Part shown: in pieces, positions 1 through 11,684 of the stretch | Layout: each line of letters starts with the position of its first letter | Position numbering within the stretch: position 1 is the first letter of the stretch | Source: Aaosphaeria pasadenensis | Lineage: Eukaryota; Ascomycota; Dothideomycetes; Pleosporales | DNA: 64,000 nt | Assembly (NCBI GenBank): GCA_022813625.1 | Contig: JAKLMB010000003.1 | Location: 806,001-870,000 of the forward strand | Direction: 5' to 3' | Position numbers and translations under genes: made by a program | The notes under the pieces: generated by a model | What the model was told of the DNA's origin: nothing | The model's input: only the letters and a program-made list of their open reading frames with translations | Databases searched by the model: none

Positions 1-1204
1 CAGATAAAATCGGAGAGATAATCCAAAACGGCTAAATCGTGCTCGACGGTGATGACGTAGTCGTCAGGGCGAAGCAGACTACGGATCATGCGAGCAGCAG
101 CAAGACGCTGCTTGACGTCGAGGAAAGATCTGATGCAATAAGTATGGAGATGATTTAGACATCAAATTAGGGGTGACCTACGAGGGCTCGTCGAACATGT
201 ACACATCGGCCATCTGGACACAGACAGTACCAATGGCGAAACGCTGAAGCTCACCACCAGACAACAGGTTGATGTCTCGCTCGTAGACGTGTTTCAGTTC
301 TGTGTGTTGTTAGCGTGATGGTTCATAAGGCGATATTCCAATGCACATACCAAGCACATCAACGATTTCCTCTAGGTTGTCCATTGCGGATGACGATCGA
401 CTCTCGATGAGGTGACCGACTGTCTTGTTGGGGCCCCTGACGGCCTTGGGGATCTGGTCGACATACTGGGGCTTGACAACGGCCTTGAGGTTATCTTCGA
501 GGACCTTGGTAAAGTAATCTGGGCAGTAATACTTAGTACAGCGCTTGTGATAGGCGTGTCGTTTTTCTTACTTTGCAATTCGGAACCACGGAAGTACTTC
601 AGAATCTCCTCCCAGTCGGGGGGGTTATCATAACGTCCCAGATTGGGTTTGAGCTTTCCACTGAGAATCTTCAAAGCCGTACTCTTTCCAATACCGTTTG
701 TACCGACGAGACCCAAAACCTGTCCGGGGCGGGGCATAGGCAACCTATGCAACTTGAAGCTGTTGGCCGAGTATCGGTGGGTGACTTGGGTCTCGAGGTT
801 CGTGGGCAAGTTGATGATGTTGATGGCATCGAATGGGCACTTCTTAGGGCAGATACCGCATCCTATGCATAGTCGTTCGGAGATGAAGGCAATCTTGGAG
901 TCGGAGGTAACTTCGATGCAGAGCTTGCCGGTTCGGACGACGGGGCAGGACTTCTTGCATTCCTGTCGACATTTCTGAATGATGTTAGAGACGACCTGTG
1001 CAAGAAAATAGTATATTTGCTTACTTTTGGCTTGCACTGAATTGGCGCACACGCTCAAGTTAGACACTGTGTGAATTTTGCAACGGGAGGGGTAGCGGGG
1101 CATACCTTGTCGCTGTTGACAATGGCGATACTAGTTATGGGTTAGAAGACATGATCAATGTTTAGTTAGATAGACGGTACATACCGAGTCAACTTGTCAG
1201 ACAT
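1..1204 (-). CDS. RLI1: RLI1/ABCE1 ribosome-recycling ATPase, 5' half (3' end beyond window)
   Basis: ABCE1/Rli1 is the essential cytosolic Fe-S ABC ATPase that splits ribosomes after termination and acts in initiation and ribosome export. Joining complement exons 1204-1185, 1130-1106, 1036-1025, 974-572, 518-351, 299-182 and 129-1 gives 291 codons with consistent phases. The protein starts MSDKLTRIAIVNSDK, followed by the first Fe-S cysteine set (C16, C21, C25, C29) and the second ferredoxin-like set in CIGCGICPKKCP. It continues with THRYSANSFKLHRLP, the NBD1 Walker A (GTNGIGKST), the signature LSGGE and Walker B ending DEPSS. NBD2 lies outside the window. Exon 3 is only 12 nt (Cys-Lys-Pro-Lys) but is required to restore the conserved CKPKKCRQEC cluster. 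Identity rests on near-complete match to the family; the start is the first in-frame ATG and fits the conserved N-terminus. It is transcribed away from CHD1. Confidence 0.96.
1025..1036 (-). other. RLI1: 12-nt micro-exon of RLI1
   Basis: On the minus strand the bases TGCAAGCCAAAA lie between an acceptor ending in ATTCAG and a donor GTAAGC. They encode Cys-Lys-Pro-Lys, including the first Fe-S cysteine. Without this exon the strictly conserved CKPKKC run cannot be built from the flanking exons, so the call is well supported even without transcript data. Confidence 0.85.
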
Positions 1205-1888
1205 GGTTGCGAAGTGATATCGTGGCCTTTGTTGGTGGTTGAGTTTGCGAAAGAGCGACGAGAAATGTTGGTGTGGCGGGGATTATGACGGAGGCCACCA
1301 AAGCACTACCGGATTTGCGACGGGGTGAGCAAAAAAAAAAAGTCGAACGCTCTATGTTTTATATCACCGTCCTCGAAGAAGTTGTAGGAAGGGAGTAACT
1401 GTGCCAGCAAGAGAGGGAGAGAAAAGGAAGCAAAAGACCCAGCAAATAATAATAATATACTGGCTTTGAGTGGATATGATTATTATGATACCTGATTAAC
1501 CCCCGTGCCTGCCTTGCTATTTCGTAGGGTCAGATCGTTCCTTCCTTCTATTGTGGATTTCCCCGTCTCATCCTGCCCGTATTAAGTCATCAGGAAACGT
1601 CGACGTCTGATTGGTCGGAGAGTCGACCACCATTTTCCTCAAGCGAAGACAGATGCCACTAAACCATAAGAGGGATGGCGGTAACATTGACCATCCAGGC
1701 CAGCCTTGGCTCATAGGCCCTGTCTGCCTGCCACTCCGACCTTCTCTGAACTCCCCCCAGAAAGGGCGAGAAACCGCCTGTGACAAGACCCAACATCACA
1801 ACCTCTAATTCACCATCCCTCCCTCCCACCACCCCCCACAACTTGACCTGTCTTTTCCTAAACCCCCTGTCTCGAGGGTATCTGATTC
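1205..1888. promoter_or_regulatory. Divergent promoter between RLI1 and CHD1
   Basis: No coding region is visible. The interval holds the RLI1 promoter and 5' leader and the CHD1 promoter. An inverted CCAAT box (ATTGG) occurs near 1609-1613, and an A-run of about ten lies near 1330. No clear TATA box is seen for either gene. Confidence 0.5.
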
Positions 1889-4800
1889 ATGGACTGTAAG
1901 TTCTCTTCCTTAATTCCATCCGTCTACTCTTCTCGACTCCTTCCTCGACCTCGCCCTGGACGTACCTTTTTCCTGGCTTCGCTCAAGCCTCATCTGCCTC
2001 ATCACCATTTCACGTCGATGCATCTCGCAAACACCTACAAACCCTCGAAACCTCGTCTCCTGTCTCCTACAGCCTTCTTTCAATACGAATCGGTCGCTTT
2101 CAGTGTCTCCGCCAGCCATTGGCCGCTCCAGCTTCCTCGCATCCCCAACTCAGCCTCCGCCATCAATCAACGACCGAATCCATCGGATCTCCATCGATGA
2201 TGCATTCAGAATCGTTCATGGTCGATCTCCGGTGCCTTTGAGTCGCCTGATTTTGCTCTACCCAACGCACTCCTTTGCTCCCACTCCAGCCGTGCGCTTC
2301 CCAAGTTACAATGCTGACCATTTCTTTCGCAGCCGCGTCCATCGAGATGCCCTCTCCCCCGGGCCAGGAAGCGGATCTTCCGTTGATGAATGGCCATTCC
2401 TCGCCTCTAGCCCTCCATAGCATACCAGCCGACGCGTTCTCACCCGTCAGCGAAAGCGAAAATTCAGATCCCAACGAAGCCCTCGCCGTGGACCCTTCAT
2501 CAGATGAAGATGCACCCGGAGAAGAGGATGATGACGAAGATGAGGATGATGATGTGGAGATGGCAAATGATACAGACTCCTCCGAGGATGAAGATGCCGA
2601 GGGAGAGCCTGATGGAGATTATGACTCTGAGACTCCGCCGCCCGCACCCGCCGAAAGCAGTCGCGCGCGTAGCTCCACGTCGCAAGACTCCTCGAGACCG
2701 CTGAAACGCAAAGCCAGCGCGGAAGAGGATGAATATATGGCGCAGAACCCCGAGCTTTATGGCCTTCGCCGTAGCGTGCGTTCATCTTATCTCGTTCATA
2801 GATTTCAGCTGACAGAGTCCTAGGGACGCGCCCGACCTACCCGCCGCATCGTAAGAATGTCACAAAATGATCCCATAGCACGGATACTAATGCATTCCAG
2901 GTCGATAGCAGCGACGAAGACAATTCGGATTCAGATGTGCCTCGTAAGCGACAGCGCACAACGTCCCGGAAAGGTGCGCCCCTTCAGCCCTCCCGCATGC
3001 CGCCATCTGCTGACAGATTGTCTACAGTATCGAAACAACCTACCCCAGTATACGTGTCTGCAGAGTCTGACTCGGATTCGGACGACTATGTCAGCGCGAA
3101 GAAGAATATGCCCTCCAAGAAACAGAAGAGACGCCTACAAGCTATTGCCAATGGCGACCTCCCTCCCTCCCAAGCCGAGGTTCGATTTTCGTCAAGACGG
3201 TCTAAAGCGGTCGCAAACTACAACGAAGACGACGACGACATGTTTGAGGATGATGATGAGGAAGATATGACTCCTAACTACTATGGTGCAACGGTGGAAG
3301 ATACAGGTCCTGCGATAGACAAAGTACTCGACCATCGATCGTTGGACGGAGCTGGTAGGATCATGAACTTGATAAGGACGAGTGTGAAACTAATCTGTGT
3401 TCAGAAATCGATGCTGCCGATGCACAGAAGAAAGAATTCGAGTTCTTGGTTAGTGACCCCGCACCTTCCCTCCTTAATCTCAGTCGGTTGCTAACATCTC
3501 TCATAGATCAAGTGGCAGGATAAAGCTCACTATCATTCGAGCTGGGAGCCTTACGAGATTGCCTCAACTTACAAGGGCTGGCGGAAATTGGATAACTACT
3601 TCAAGAATGAAGTCCTGGTGGACCTTTACTACATCGGACGCCGTCATCAAGAACCTGAAGAATATGAACAGCACGTGTTGACACGCGAAGCAGAGCGTGA
3701 AAGTCAAGTGGAATTCCACGTGGTAGAGCGTGTCATTGGTGCTCGTGAGGGCGACGATGAAACAGAATACCTCGTCAAGTGTCAGTACCTTTGCCCAATA
3801 CCCGACTCATACCTCCATACAGGGCCCCTTTTCGGATTACTAACACCGTTACAGGGAAGGGATTGACCTATGAGTTCTGCACCTGGGAGTCGGCTACTCT
3901 GATTAGCAGTCTATCGCAGTCCGAGATAGATCGCTATCTCGATCGGTCTTCCAAATTGCCATCATCGAATAATAAGGAATCGGTGTTGGCCACGCGCAGC
4001 AAATTCGTGAAACTGGACGAACAACCAGACTACATCAAGTTTGGCAAACTTCGTTCCTTCCAATTGCATGGTGTCAATTTCCTCGCACACAATTGGTGCC
4101 GCGGGACGAATGTCATTCTTGCTGATGAGATGGGTCTTGGAAAGACTGTTCAAACCGTTTCGTTCATGAATTGGTTACGACATGCCAGGCGGCAAGAAGG
4201 ACCTTTCCTCTGTGTCGTGCCACTTTCGACCATGCCTGCATGGGCACAAACCTTCAATGACTGGACGCCCGACATCAACTACGTTGTCTACACGGGGAAG
4301 AACCAGGCACGTAAAACGATACGTGACTACGAGCTCCTCGTCGATGGCAACGTCCGAAAGGTCAAATTCAATGTGTTGTTGACGACCTACGAATACGTTT
4401 TGCATGATTGGCAATTTCTCTCCCAGCTGAAGTGGCAATTCCTTGCAGTGGACGAAGCACATCGCCTCAAGAACCGCGAGTCCCAGCTCTACGAAAAGCT
4501 CTGCCAGTTCAGTGCCCCTAGTCGACTTTTGATCACTGGTACCCCTATCCAAAACACCTTGGGGGAACTGTCGGCTCTGATGGATTTCTTAATGCCCGGC
4601 AAGATTTCCATGGACGAAGAGGTTGACCTCGCTTCAGAAGATGCTAGCCGGAAACTTTCCGAACTCAGTACTGCCATTCAACCCTATATGATTCGACGCA
4701 CGAAAGAGAAGGTTGAGAATGACCTCCCTCCAAAGTCTGAAAAGATCTTGCGTGTCGAATTGTCCGACATCCAGCTCGAGTACTACAAGAACATTCTCAC

Positions 4801-7518
4801 CAGAAACTATGAAGCCCTCAACGAAGGCGGCTCTGGGCAGAAGCAGTCTTTGCTCAACATTGTCATGGAGTTGAAGAAAGCGAGTAACCATGCGCTACTG
4901 TTCCCAAATGCCGAAGCAAGGTTTCTCCGACCGGATGCAAGCAAAGACGAACAGCTCAAGGCCCTGATCACGACTAGTGGCAAGATGATGCTGCTTGATC
5001 GTCTCTTGACAAAACTCAAGGCTGATGGCCACCGTGTCCTCATTTTCAGTCAAATGGTGCACATGCTTGATATACTTACTGATTACCTGCGACTTCGGAA
5101 CTATACCTTCCAGCGCCTGGATGGTACTGTCCCTGCATCAGATCGAAAGATTGCCATTGACCACTTCAACGCACCTGGTAGCGATGATTACTGCTTCCTT
5201 CTGTCTACACGAGCCGGAGGTCTCGGTATCAATTTAATGACCGCGGATACAGTCGTTCTCTTTGATTCCGACTGGAATCCTCAGGCTGATCTGCAGGCTA
5301 TGGCTCGAGCCCACCGTATCGGGCAACAAAAGCCCGTGAGCGTGTATCGTCTTGTTTCCAAAGATACGATTGAAGAGGAGATTCTCGAACGCGCTCGAAA
5401 CAAGCGCATGCTTGAGTTCATCACCATTCAACGTGGTGTCACGGACAGGCAACAGAAGGAATTGTCAGATAAGATGAATCGCGTCACGAACGAGCCTACA
5501 TCGGCAGATGATATCAATCAAATTCTGAAGCGCCGTGGTCAGAAAATGTTTGAGCAGTCTGGGAACCAGAAAAAGCTTGAAGAATTGGACATTGATGACG
5601 TGCTCGAGAATGCCGAGGAGCATAAGACAGAGCAAGCAGCTGGCCTTACATCTGATGGCGGGGAGGAGTTCTTGAGGAATTTCGAGTACACTGACGTCAA
5701 GATTGACCTCGAGTGGGATGATATCATTCCGAAAGAGGAGCTCGAAACCGTCAAGGAGGATATCCGGACAAGAAAAGAGGAAGAGCAAACGCGAAAACTT
5801 CTGGAGGAGAGCGCACCACGCAAACGTAAGAGTGCGCCGACCAGCGAACGGGAGCAACGTGCCGCCAAGAAACGAGCACGAGAGGCAACTCGCCGTATCG
5901 ATGATGATGGCGATGGTTCCGATGAAGAAGATTCGGCCCCGAACCGTGATCCTAAGCGTCCACTCACTACTAAGGAGATACGCAATCTCATCCGTGCATA
6001 TGAACGATACGGATCGCTTGAAGAACGCAAGGATGAGATGCTCCGCGATGCCAAGCTAGTTGGGCGCGACGATGAAGTCCTGAAAACCACCTTGGATGAG
6101 GTCATCAACATCAGCAAGGAGCTTGTCAAGGCCGAGCGAGAACGCTTACGAAATCTCGAGGTTGAAGAGAAGCGGGCGCTCACAAAGAAGGACAAGAAGG
6201 CGGTCCTTTTCAATTACAAGGATGTCAAGAAGCTCAACGCTGAGACGATCATCGATCGCCCAATCGAGATGCGCATACTCAAAGAAGCCATCGGAGAAGC
6301 AAGCGATTGGCGAAACTTCAGGGTGCCGGATGCGATCAAGCCTGCCAGCTATACCTGCTCTTGGGGAGCGCGGGAAGATGGCATGCTCTGCATTGGCATT
6401 GCGCGCCACGGTTATGGAGCCTGGGTCCCCATCCGCGATGATCTAGAACTTGATATGAGCGACAAGTTCTACCTCGAAGAACATCGTGTGGACAAGAAGG
6501 AAGAGCGCAGCAAGGCTGACGAGAAGAACGCGAAGTCGCCGGGCGCTGTCCACCTTGTTCGCCGAGCGAACTACCTCCTGACAGTCCTTAAGGAGAAGAG
6601 CGGCGTGGACCCCAACGCCAGACGCCTAATCGAAAACCATCATCGGAACAACAAAAAGCACCATTTGAGTGTATCCCGCCGTGCCGACAAGGTCGCGTCT
6701 AGTGTATCGGCAAGTCCTGGCCCTGGAGGGCAAGCGCGCAAAGTCGTACGCGACTCCGAGCGGCCTCGAGCGAATAGCCAGAGTGAGAAACGGCGCTCCG
6801 AAAGTCGACCCGACAGTCGGCATCACGACAATGGGTCACATGAGCCTCGGCACCGCCAGAATGATCATCACAGACCATCTGATGGACACCGCAAGGATCA
6901 TCATCGTGAAGATCGGAAGAGTATCGATCGTCGCATCCCTGGGCTTCCCCCTCGACCACCTACACCAGAGTTCCGACGCAGGATCAGCGGAGACGGGGAC
7001 CGGCCTCGTCCTAGAGAAGACCGTCCGCATGGCGACGGTCATCGCGACGGTCATCGCGACGGCCATCGCGACGGCCACCGGGCGAGCCTGGACTCCTTGA
7101 CGCCCAATAGGAACAAAGAGAAGAAGCCGGAAGATCCTACTGAGCGACGTCTGCGCCCAGTTCGTGACAATCTCGGTAGGCTCAAGAAGACGACGATTAA
7201 GAATTATCCCGTCAAGGAGACACTGGTCAAGAATCTCAAGACAGAGCTGCTTGCGATTGGGAATTTCATCCGCGCCGAGACAAAGGACAGTAGTGACCTG
7301 GAGGAACGTCTCTGGTAAGTGCATGATATAACTGAAATTGGACCCGGGGAGAAGTGTAAGCTAACGAGGGGAACAGGAATTTCACCGTGCAAAACTACTG
7401 GCCCCGAAAGGAGGTCACCGTAACCCAGGTCAAGGCGATGTATCTCAAGATGTTGGCATCGGACAAGAGTAGCAAGCAGGGCGGACAGCAATCCAATGGG
7501 CAAAAGCAAGGTTCATGA
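1889..7518 (+). CDS. CHD1: CHD1-type chromatin-remodelling ATPase
   Basis: Nuclear ATP-dependent nucleosome-spacing enzyme of the CHD1 family. Exons: 1889-1895, 2333-2775, 2824-2850 (27 nt), 2901-3354, 3405-3448, 3507-3780, 3855-7314, 7377-7518; 1,616 aa. An acidic Ser-rich N-terminus precedes two chromodomains (exons 4-6; aromatic cage residues in IKWQDKAHYHSSWEP and TYEFCTWE). The SNF2 ATPase has Walker A DEMGLGKT near residue 506 and DEAH near 615. The helicase C-lobe ends with STRAGGLGINL and AHRIGQ near 867-907. A SANT/SLIDE-like region lies around 1245-1290, then a basic low-complexity linker and the CHD1 C-terminal helical domain (about 1511-1595). The start is the uncertain part. A clear acceptor at 2331-2332, with CTGAC upstream, means the message begins before it. 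The GTAAGT donor at 1896 directly after ATG-GAC-T keeps the frame. If translation instead starts at ATG 2347 the protein is 1,609 aa. The stretch 2974-3027 (54 nt) also has intron-like ends and may be spliced out in frame. Confidence 0.94.
7032..7079 (+). repeat. 12-nt tandem repeat coding for a DGHR ladder in CHD1
   Basis: Four or so near-perfect copies of a 12-nt unit (GACGGTCATCGC-like) encode consecutive Asp-Gly-His-Arg tetrapeptides in the basic linker between the SANT/SLIDE-like region and the C-terminal domain. It is a recent in-frame expansion and a likely site of length variation between strains. Confidence 0.8.
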
Positions 7519-9155
7519 GGCGAAGGCGAAGGCGAGGCCTGAGGCGGGAAGTAGCACCTCGACTGCAACGAAAACTATATATTGGAAACCAGGTGGGAGT
7601 AGTTGAACGAGGACGGCGGACGAGTCATTTCTTTTGCATGCGCGTATACGGACGCTTCATCGACACCTCTTCATCACCACCACCCTCATCACCACTACCA
7701 CGGCGGCGACCGTTTCTACAGCATAGCGCAGGTGTTTCATTTTCCGGATTGGACAACCAGTTACCAACAACCCACCGACGAAGACGAAGACGAAGGCGAA
7801 GACATCGGGCTGGGTTGTTCGACATCATTTTTTGATGGTACCAATCTTCTTCTTTCTTGGTTTCACTGCATGGAAAGAGAAAGCTTCACATTGGTGTTTT
7901 ATTCTGTGTTTATTTTGTTCATTTTCATTTCCATTTTTTTTTTCATTCCCAAAATCATTGGACGGATTCCCAATTTCGTCCATCAACAACCGGCGTCTCT
8001 TTGAAATGGGTTCATCAACAAAAAGAGGAGTTTGTCAAGCCTCTTTCAGGGATCATTACAGGCGTAGTCTGAAGTTACTTGGTATATGAATACCTATTTT
8101 TGGGGGAGGAAGGGGAAGATCATTTGGGTGGGTGCTGAGCATTTTCTGCGGCTTCCAAAGGAAGGCATTTTTGTCATTGCCTCTGTCCACGATATGTGTT
8201 TGCTTGAGCGCTCTTTTCAGACGTTAAGGAGCCGCCGCACACAGCAGTGGAGAGGGGACAACAGGAGCAGAGTGAAGATCAAGAGAATAAATATACTTAG
8301 TAATGTACTTTGGGGTCGATAGATGATGGATGTGTATGAGTTGGTGGCTGGGCAGACTTGAAATACAGTGCTCAGCTCATCATCATACATAGATGTCCGT
8401 CCCCCTCCATTGGAAAAGATTATATCATCACCATCATCATACAGTTTTTTCACATGTGCTATTGGGTGTATGCATGACTTGTGTCGCGTGGGCGATGGTT
8501 ATAATATAGAGGGAGTCGGTGTTGGGGACATGTCTCGTATTGTATGTGCAGATGTAGTCAGGAGCCAAGAGAAGGAGGTGAGCAGATGAAGCAGGTGAGC
8601 AGGCGAGAAGGACCGACAGTTGCAGTGTGACGCAATGATGAGTGAGAGGCAGTGAGGCGGGTCAACATCCAATCAGACGGGGTCTCATGGCAGCGTGCAC
8701 CATGCGACCCGACTCACTTGACTGTTGTGCTTCCTCCTAACTCTTAACCATTGAATATATCTCTGCTTCTTCTTTAACTAGAAGAAATCAACTAATTAGT
8801 TGTTCGTGTCTAGACGCACTTGTAAATACACTACACACTGTACATACATACACTGTTCTACTGAAGCCATCTTGGTACTCTTCACCTACCTTCCTGGCAC
8901 TATTCCCAAAACTCGCCCTGCCAACACTTTCACACTTCCACACTTCCACATTTCTTCTTTTCTCCATCTTCATCTCCTTCTTCCTCTCCTCCTTCTCCTT
9001 TCTTTCTCGTATTCTTCTTTCCTCCTGGGTCTTTTCTTCCATTTCCCTCCCTCCTCTCCTTGATCTTGAATCCAAACCCTCGCCCTCGTCCGCGTCCTCC
9101 ACCTCCTGGCGCGCAACCACACCTATACCTGTATACACATGCGCTCCTCGCCGCC
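7519..9155. other. Spacer: CHD1 3' region and PPN1 promoter/leader
   Basis: No gene recognised. The first part contains GAAGAC/GAAGGC-like triplet runs (about 7775-7802) and T-rich stretches typical of a 3' UTR. From about 8890 to 9060 the plus strand is a C/T-rich tract, typical of a fungal 5' leader, leading into PPN1. All open frames are short and low-complexity. Confidence 0.5.
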
Positions 9156-11684
9156 ATGCTGCAACCCTGGGGCGCAACCATCTCGGGACTCTGCGTGTTG
9201 CTTCCCTTAATAAACACCTGCAGGGCTGCCCCGCAATCTGGCCCAGGAACAACCTCCAGCACATCCAATCCAGTCTCATTACCCATACAACATCCGCAGG
9301 CCCAGTCCCAGTCCCAATCGCAATCGCAATCGCAATCGCAGTATCCCATACCTGTCGACCCCAGCAGTAATAACATCCGAGGCCATCGTCGCCTGCAGGG
9401 ACGGTTTCTACACATCACAGGTACGTCGACCTCAATTCCAGTACCCAACACGTAACATCGCGCATCCCTTTCCTCCCAACCACTACCGGACCCTAACCGC
9501 ACGTTAAGGAGTTGCAAGTTTCTAACACACTAGTCGCGTACAGATTTCCACCCAGACCCTTTTTTCAAAACCTACTCTAGCACCGAAGAAAACGCCGCTT
9601 GCCACCGAAAACATGGCCCCGCGGGCTTCTACGGCGCCGAGACCTCAGCCTGCGACTCGCCCTATTCCCTGGTCAACGCGACCTTCCAATGGATAAATGA
9701 CCACGTCAAGGACGAGATCGACTTCATCATCTGGACGGGCGATTCGGCGCGACACGACAACGATGAGAAGCTTCCCCGAAACCAGAAGCAGGTTATCGAG
9801 CAGAACCAGTACATCGTCGACAAGTTCGGCGAGGTGTTTGGCTCGGGTAACAACGGCGGCAAAGGCGACAACATCAACAACGAATTCATCATTCCCATCG
9901 TACCCACTTTCGGCAACAATGACATCATGCCTCATAATATTTTCCTGGCCGGCCCGAACAAATGGACCTCGAAGTACCTAGACATCTGGCGCGGCTTCAT
10001 CCCGGAGGAGCAGAGGCATCAGTTCCAGCAGGGAGGATGGTTCTACGTCGAGGTCATACCGCAGAAGCTAGCGGTCTTTAGCCTCAACACCATGTACTTC
10101 TTCGCCTCCAACTCGGGCGTGGACGGATGCGCCAGCAAGAAGGAGCCCGGCTACGAGCACATGGAGTGGCTGCGGATCCAGCTGCAGATCCTCCGCGAGC
10201 GCGGCATGAAGGCTATGTTCATTGGTCACGTGCCGCCCGCGAGGGTCGACAGCAAGTCGAGCTGGGACGAGACGTGTTGGCAGAAGTTTGCGCTGTGGGA
10301 GCAGCAGTACCGCGACGTGATTGTCGGGTCGTTCTTTGGGCACATGAATATCGATCATTTCATGCTGCAGGATTTCAAGGATATCAAGAAGGGGACTAAG
10401 GAGGGACAGATGAGTCCGGCTTCTGTGGATGCTATGGAACTGCACGAGGACTGGCTCGACGATGGGGAGGTCAGTGTTGCGTCTGCGTCGGATTATATCC
10501 AGGATCTGGGCAATGTGTGGTCGAAGCTACCCAAGCCGCCGTCCAAGAAGAACAAAACTTCGCAGTCGACAGTGGAATATGTTGCTTCTGACGAAGAGGA
10601 GGAGGCGTTGTCCACCTGGGACTGGCTGGTGTCTGCGTTGTCCGGGTCCAAGAAGGGCAAAAAGGGCGGCAAGGGAAAGAAGAAGATGACCAAGAAGAGG
10701 TATCTCAAGAAGATCGGAGGACCATTTGCAGAGCGCTACAGCGTGTCTCTTGTGTCTCCCAGCGTTGTGCCAAACTATTTCCCGACGCTCCGTATCTACA
10801 GCTACAACATCACTGGTCTCGATCAGTCTGTAGCATCAGGATACGCAGGAGCCTCTCAAATGCCTTCTATAGACGAGGACTTCACCGACGAGGACTACGA
10901 AGCGTACGAAACCGCCATCTCCGAAGCCGTGGCCGCCAACAGGAAAGACAGCAACCACCAAGCCCAACTCCTCAAGAAGCGCAAGAAATACAAATTCAAA
11001 ATCCCGGACCCGCCCTCGAAATCCTCGCCCCCAGGCCCCGCATACTCTCCCCAAACCCTCTCCCTCCTCAGCTACACGCAGTACTTCGCCAACCTCACCC
11101 ACATCAACAACGACTTCACCTCCTCGTCCCCGAAATTGCACCTCTCCTCGCACCCCAACGACCACTCCAACACCACCACGATCTTCGGCCTGGACGTGTG
11201 CCCAGACGACGGCTCCATCTCCCCCCAGCGCTGGAAGGAAGGCAAGCACCACCACCACCAGGGCAAGAAACCGCGTCCGAAGCCCAACCCCATCGACTTC
11301 CGCTTCGAGGTCGAGTACGACACTAGGACCGACAAGCGGTGGCGCATGAAGGACCTAACGGTCCGCAGCTGGGTCGACCTGGCGCGCAGGATTGGGACGG
11401 ATAAGACTGGTTCTTCGTCCTTGTCTCCAGCTGAGTATCATTTCGACGATGATGTCGATCTCGAGGAGGAGGATGATACCGAGCTGTCTACTGAAGGCAA
11501 GAAAAAGAAGGGGAAGAAGCACAAGCACAAGCACGACAAGAACGGCGCGTGGTACACGTTCGTGCAGCGCGCATTCGTGTCCTCGATGGACGCGGACGAC
11601 ATTACGAATTTCTTCGGCGCCGCTGCACCATCATCAACGGGGGCTATCGATGACAGTGTAGAAGGAGAGGGAATCGAGTTATAG
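9156..11684 (+). CDS. PPN1: Vacuolar endopolyphosphatase PPN1
   Basis: Type II vacuolar membrane metallophosphatase that cuts long inorganic polyphosphate chains internally. Exons 9156-9420 and 9544-11684 (123-nt intron, phase 1) give 801 aa, usual for filamentous fungi. A short cytosolic start is followed by a hydrophobic signal-anchor (about residues 5-24). A Ser-Gln run comes next, then the calcineurin-like phosphatase domain with metal-binding motifs in order: ITDFHPD, TGDSARHDND, FGNND, GHVPP and FGHMN. Cysteine-rich lumenal sequence (ETCWQKF, DGCASKK) is also family-typical. The C-terminal half contains the usual conserved block (FAERYSVSLVSPSVVPNYFP) and two lysine-rich inserts near residues 458-475 and 737-750. 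The start at 9156 has a strong context (GCCGCCATG) and places the anchor at the N-terminus. Identity is firm; the lysine inserts are the unusual part. Confidence 0.95.
9315..9338 (+). repeat. (CAATCG)4 hexanucleotide repeat in PPN1
   Basis: Four tandem CAATCG units, with near copies just before, encode an alternating Ser-Gln run in the linker between the membrane anchor and the phosphatase domain of PPN1. Confidence 0.85.

Noticed and set aside
6626..7324. Overlapping frames on both strands across the CHD1 C-terminal linker
   Set aside because: Shadows of the His/Arg/Asp repeat region; the sense frame continues into the conserved CHD1 C-terminal domain.
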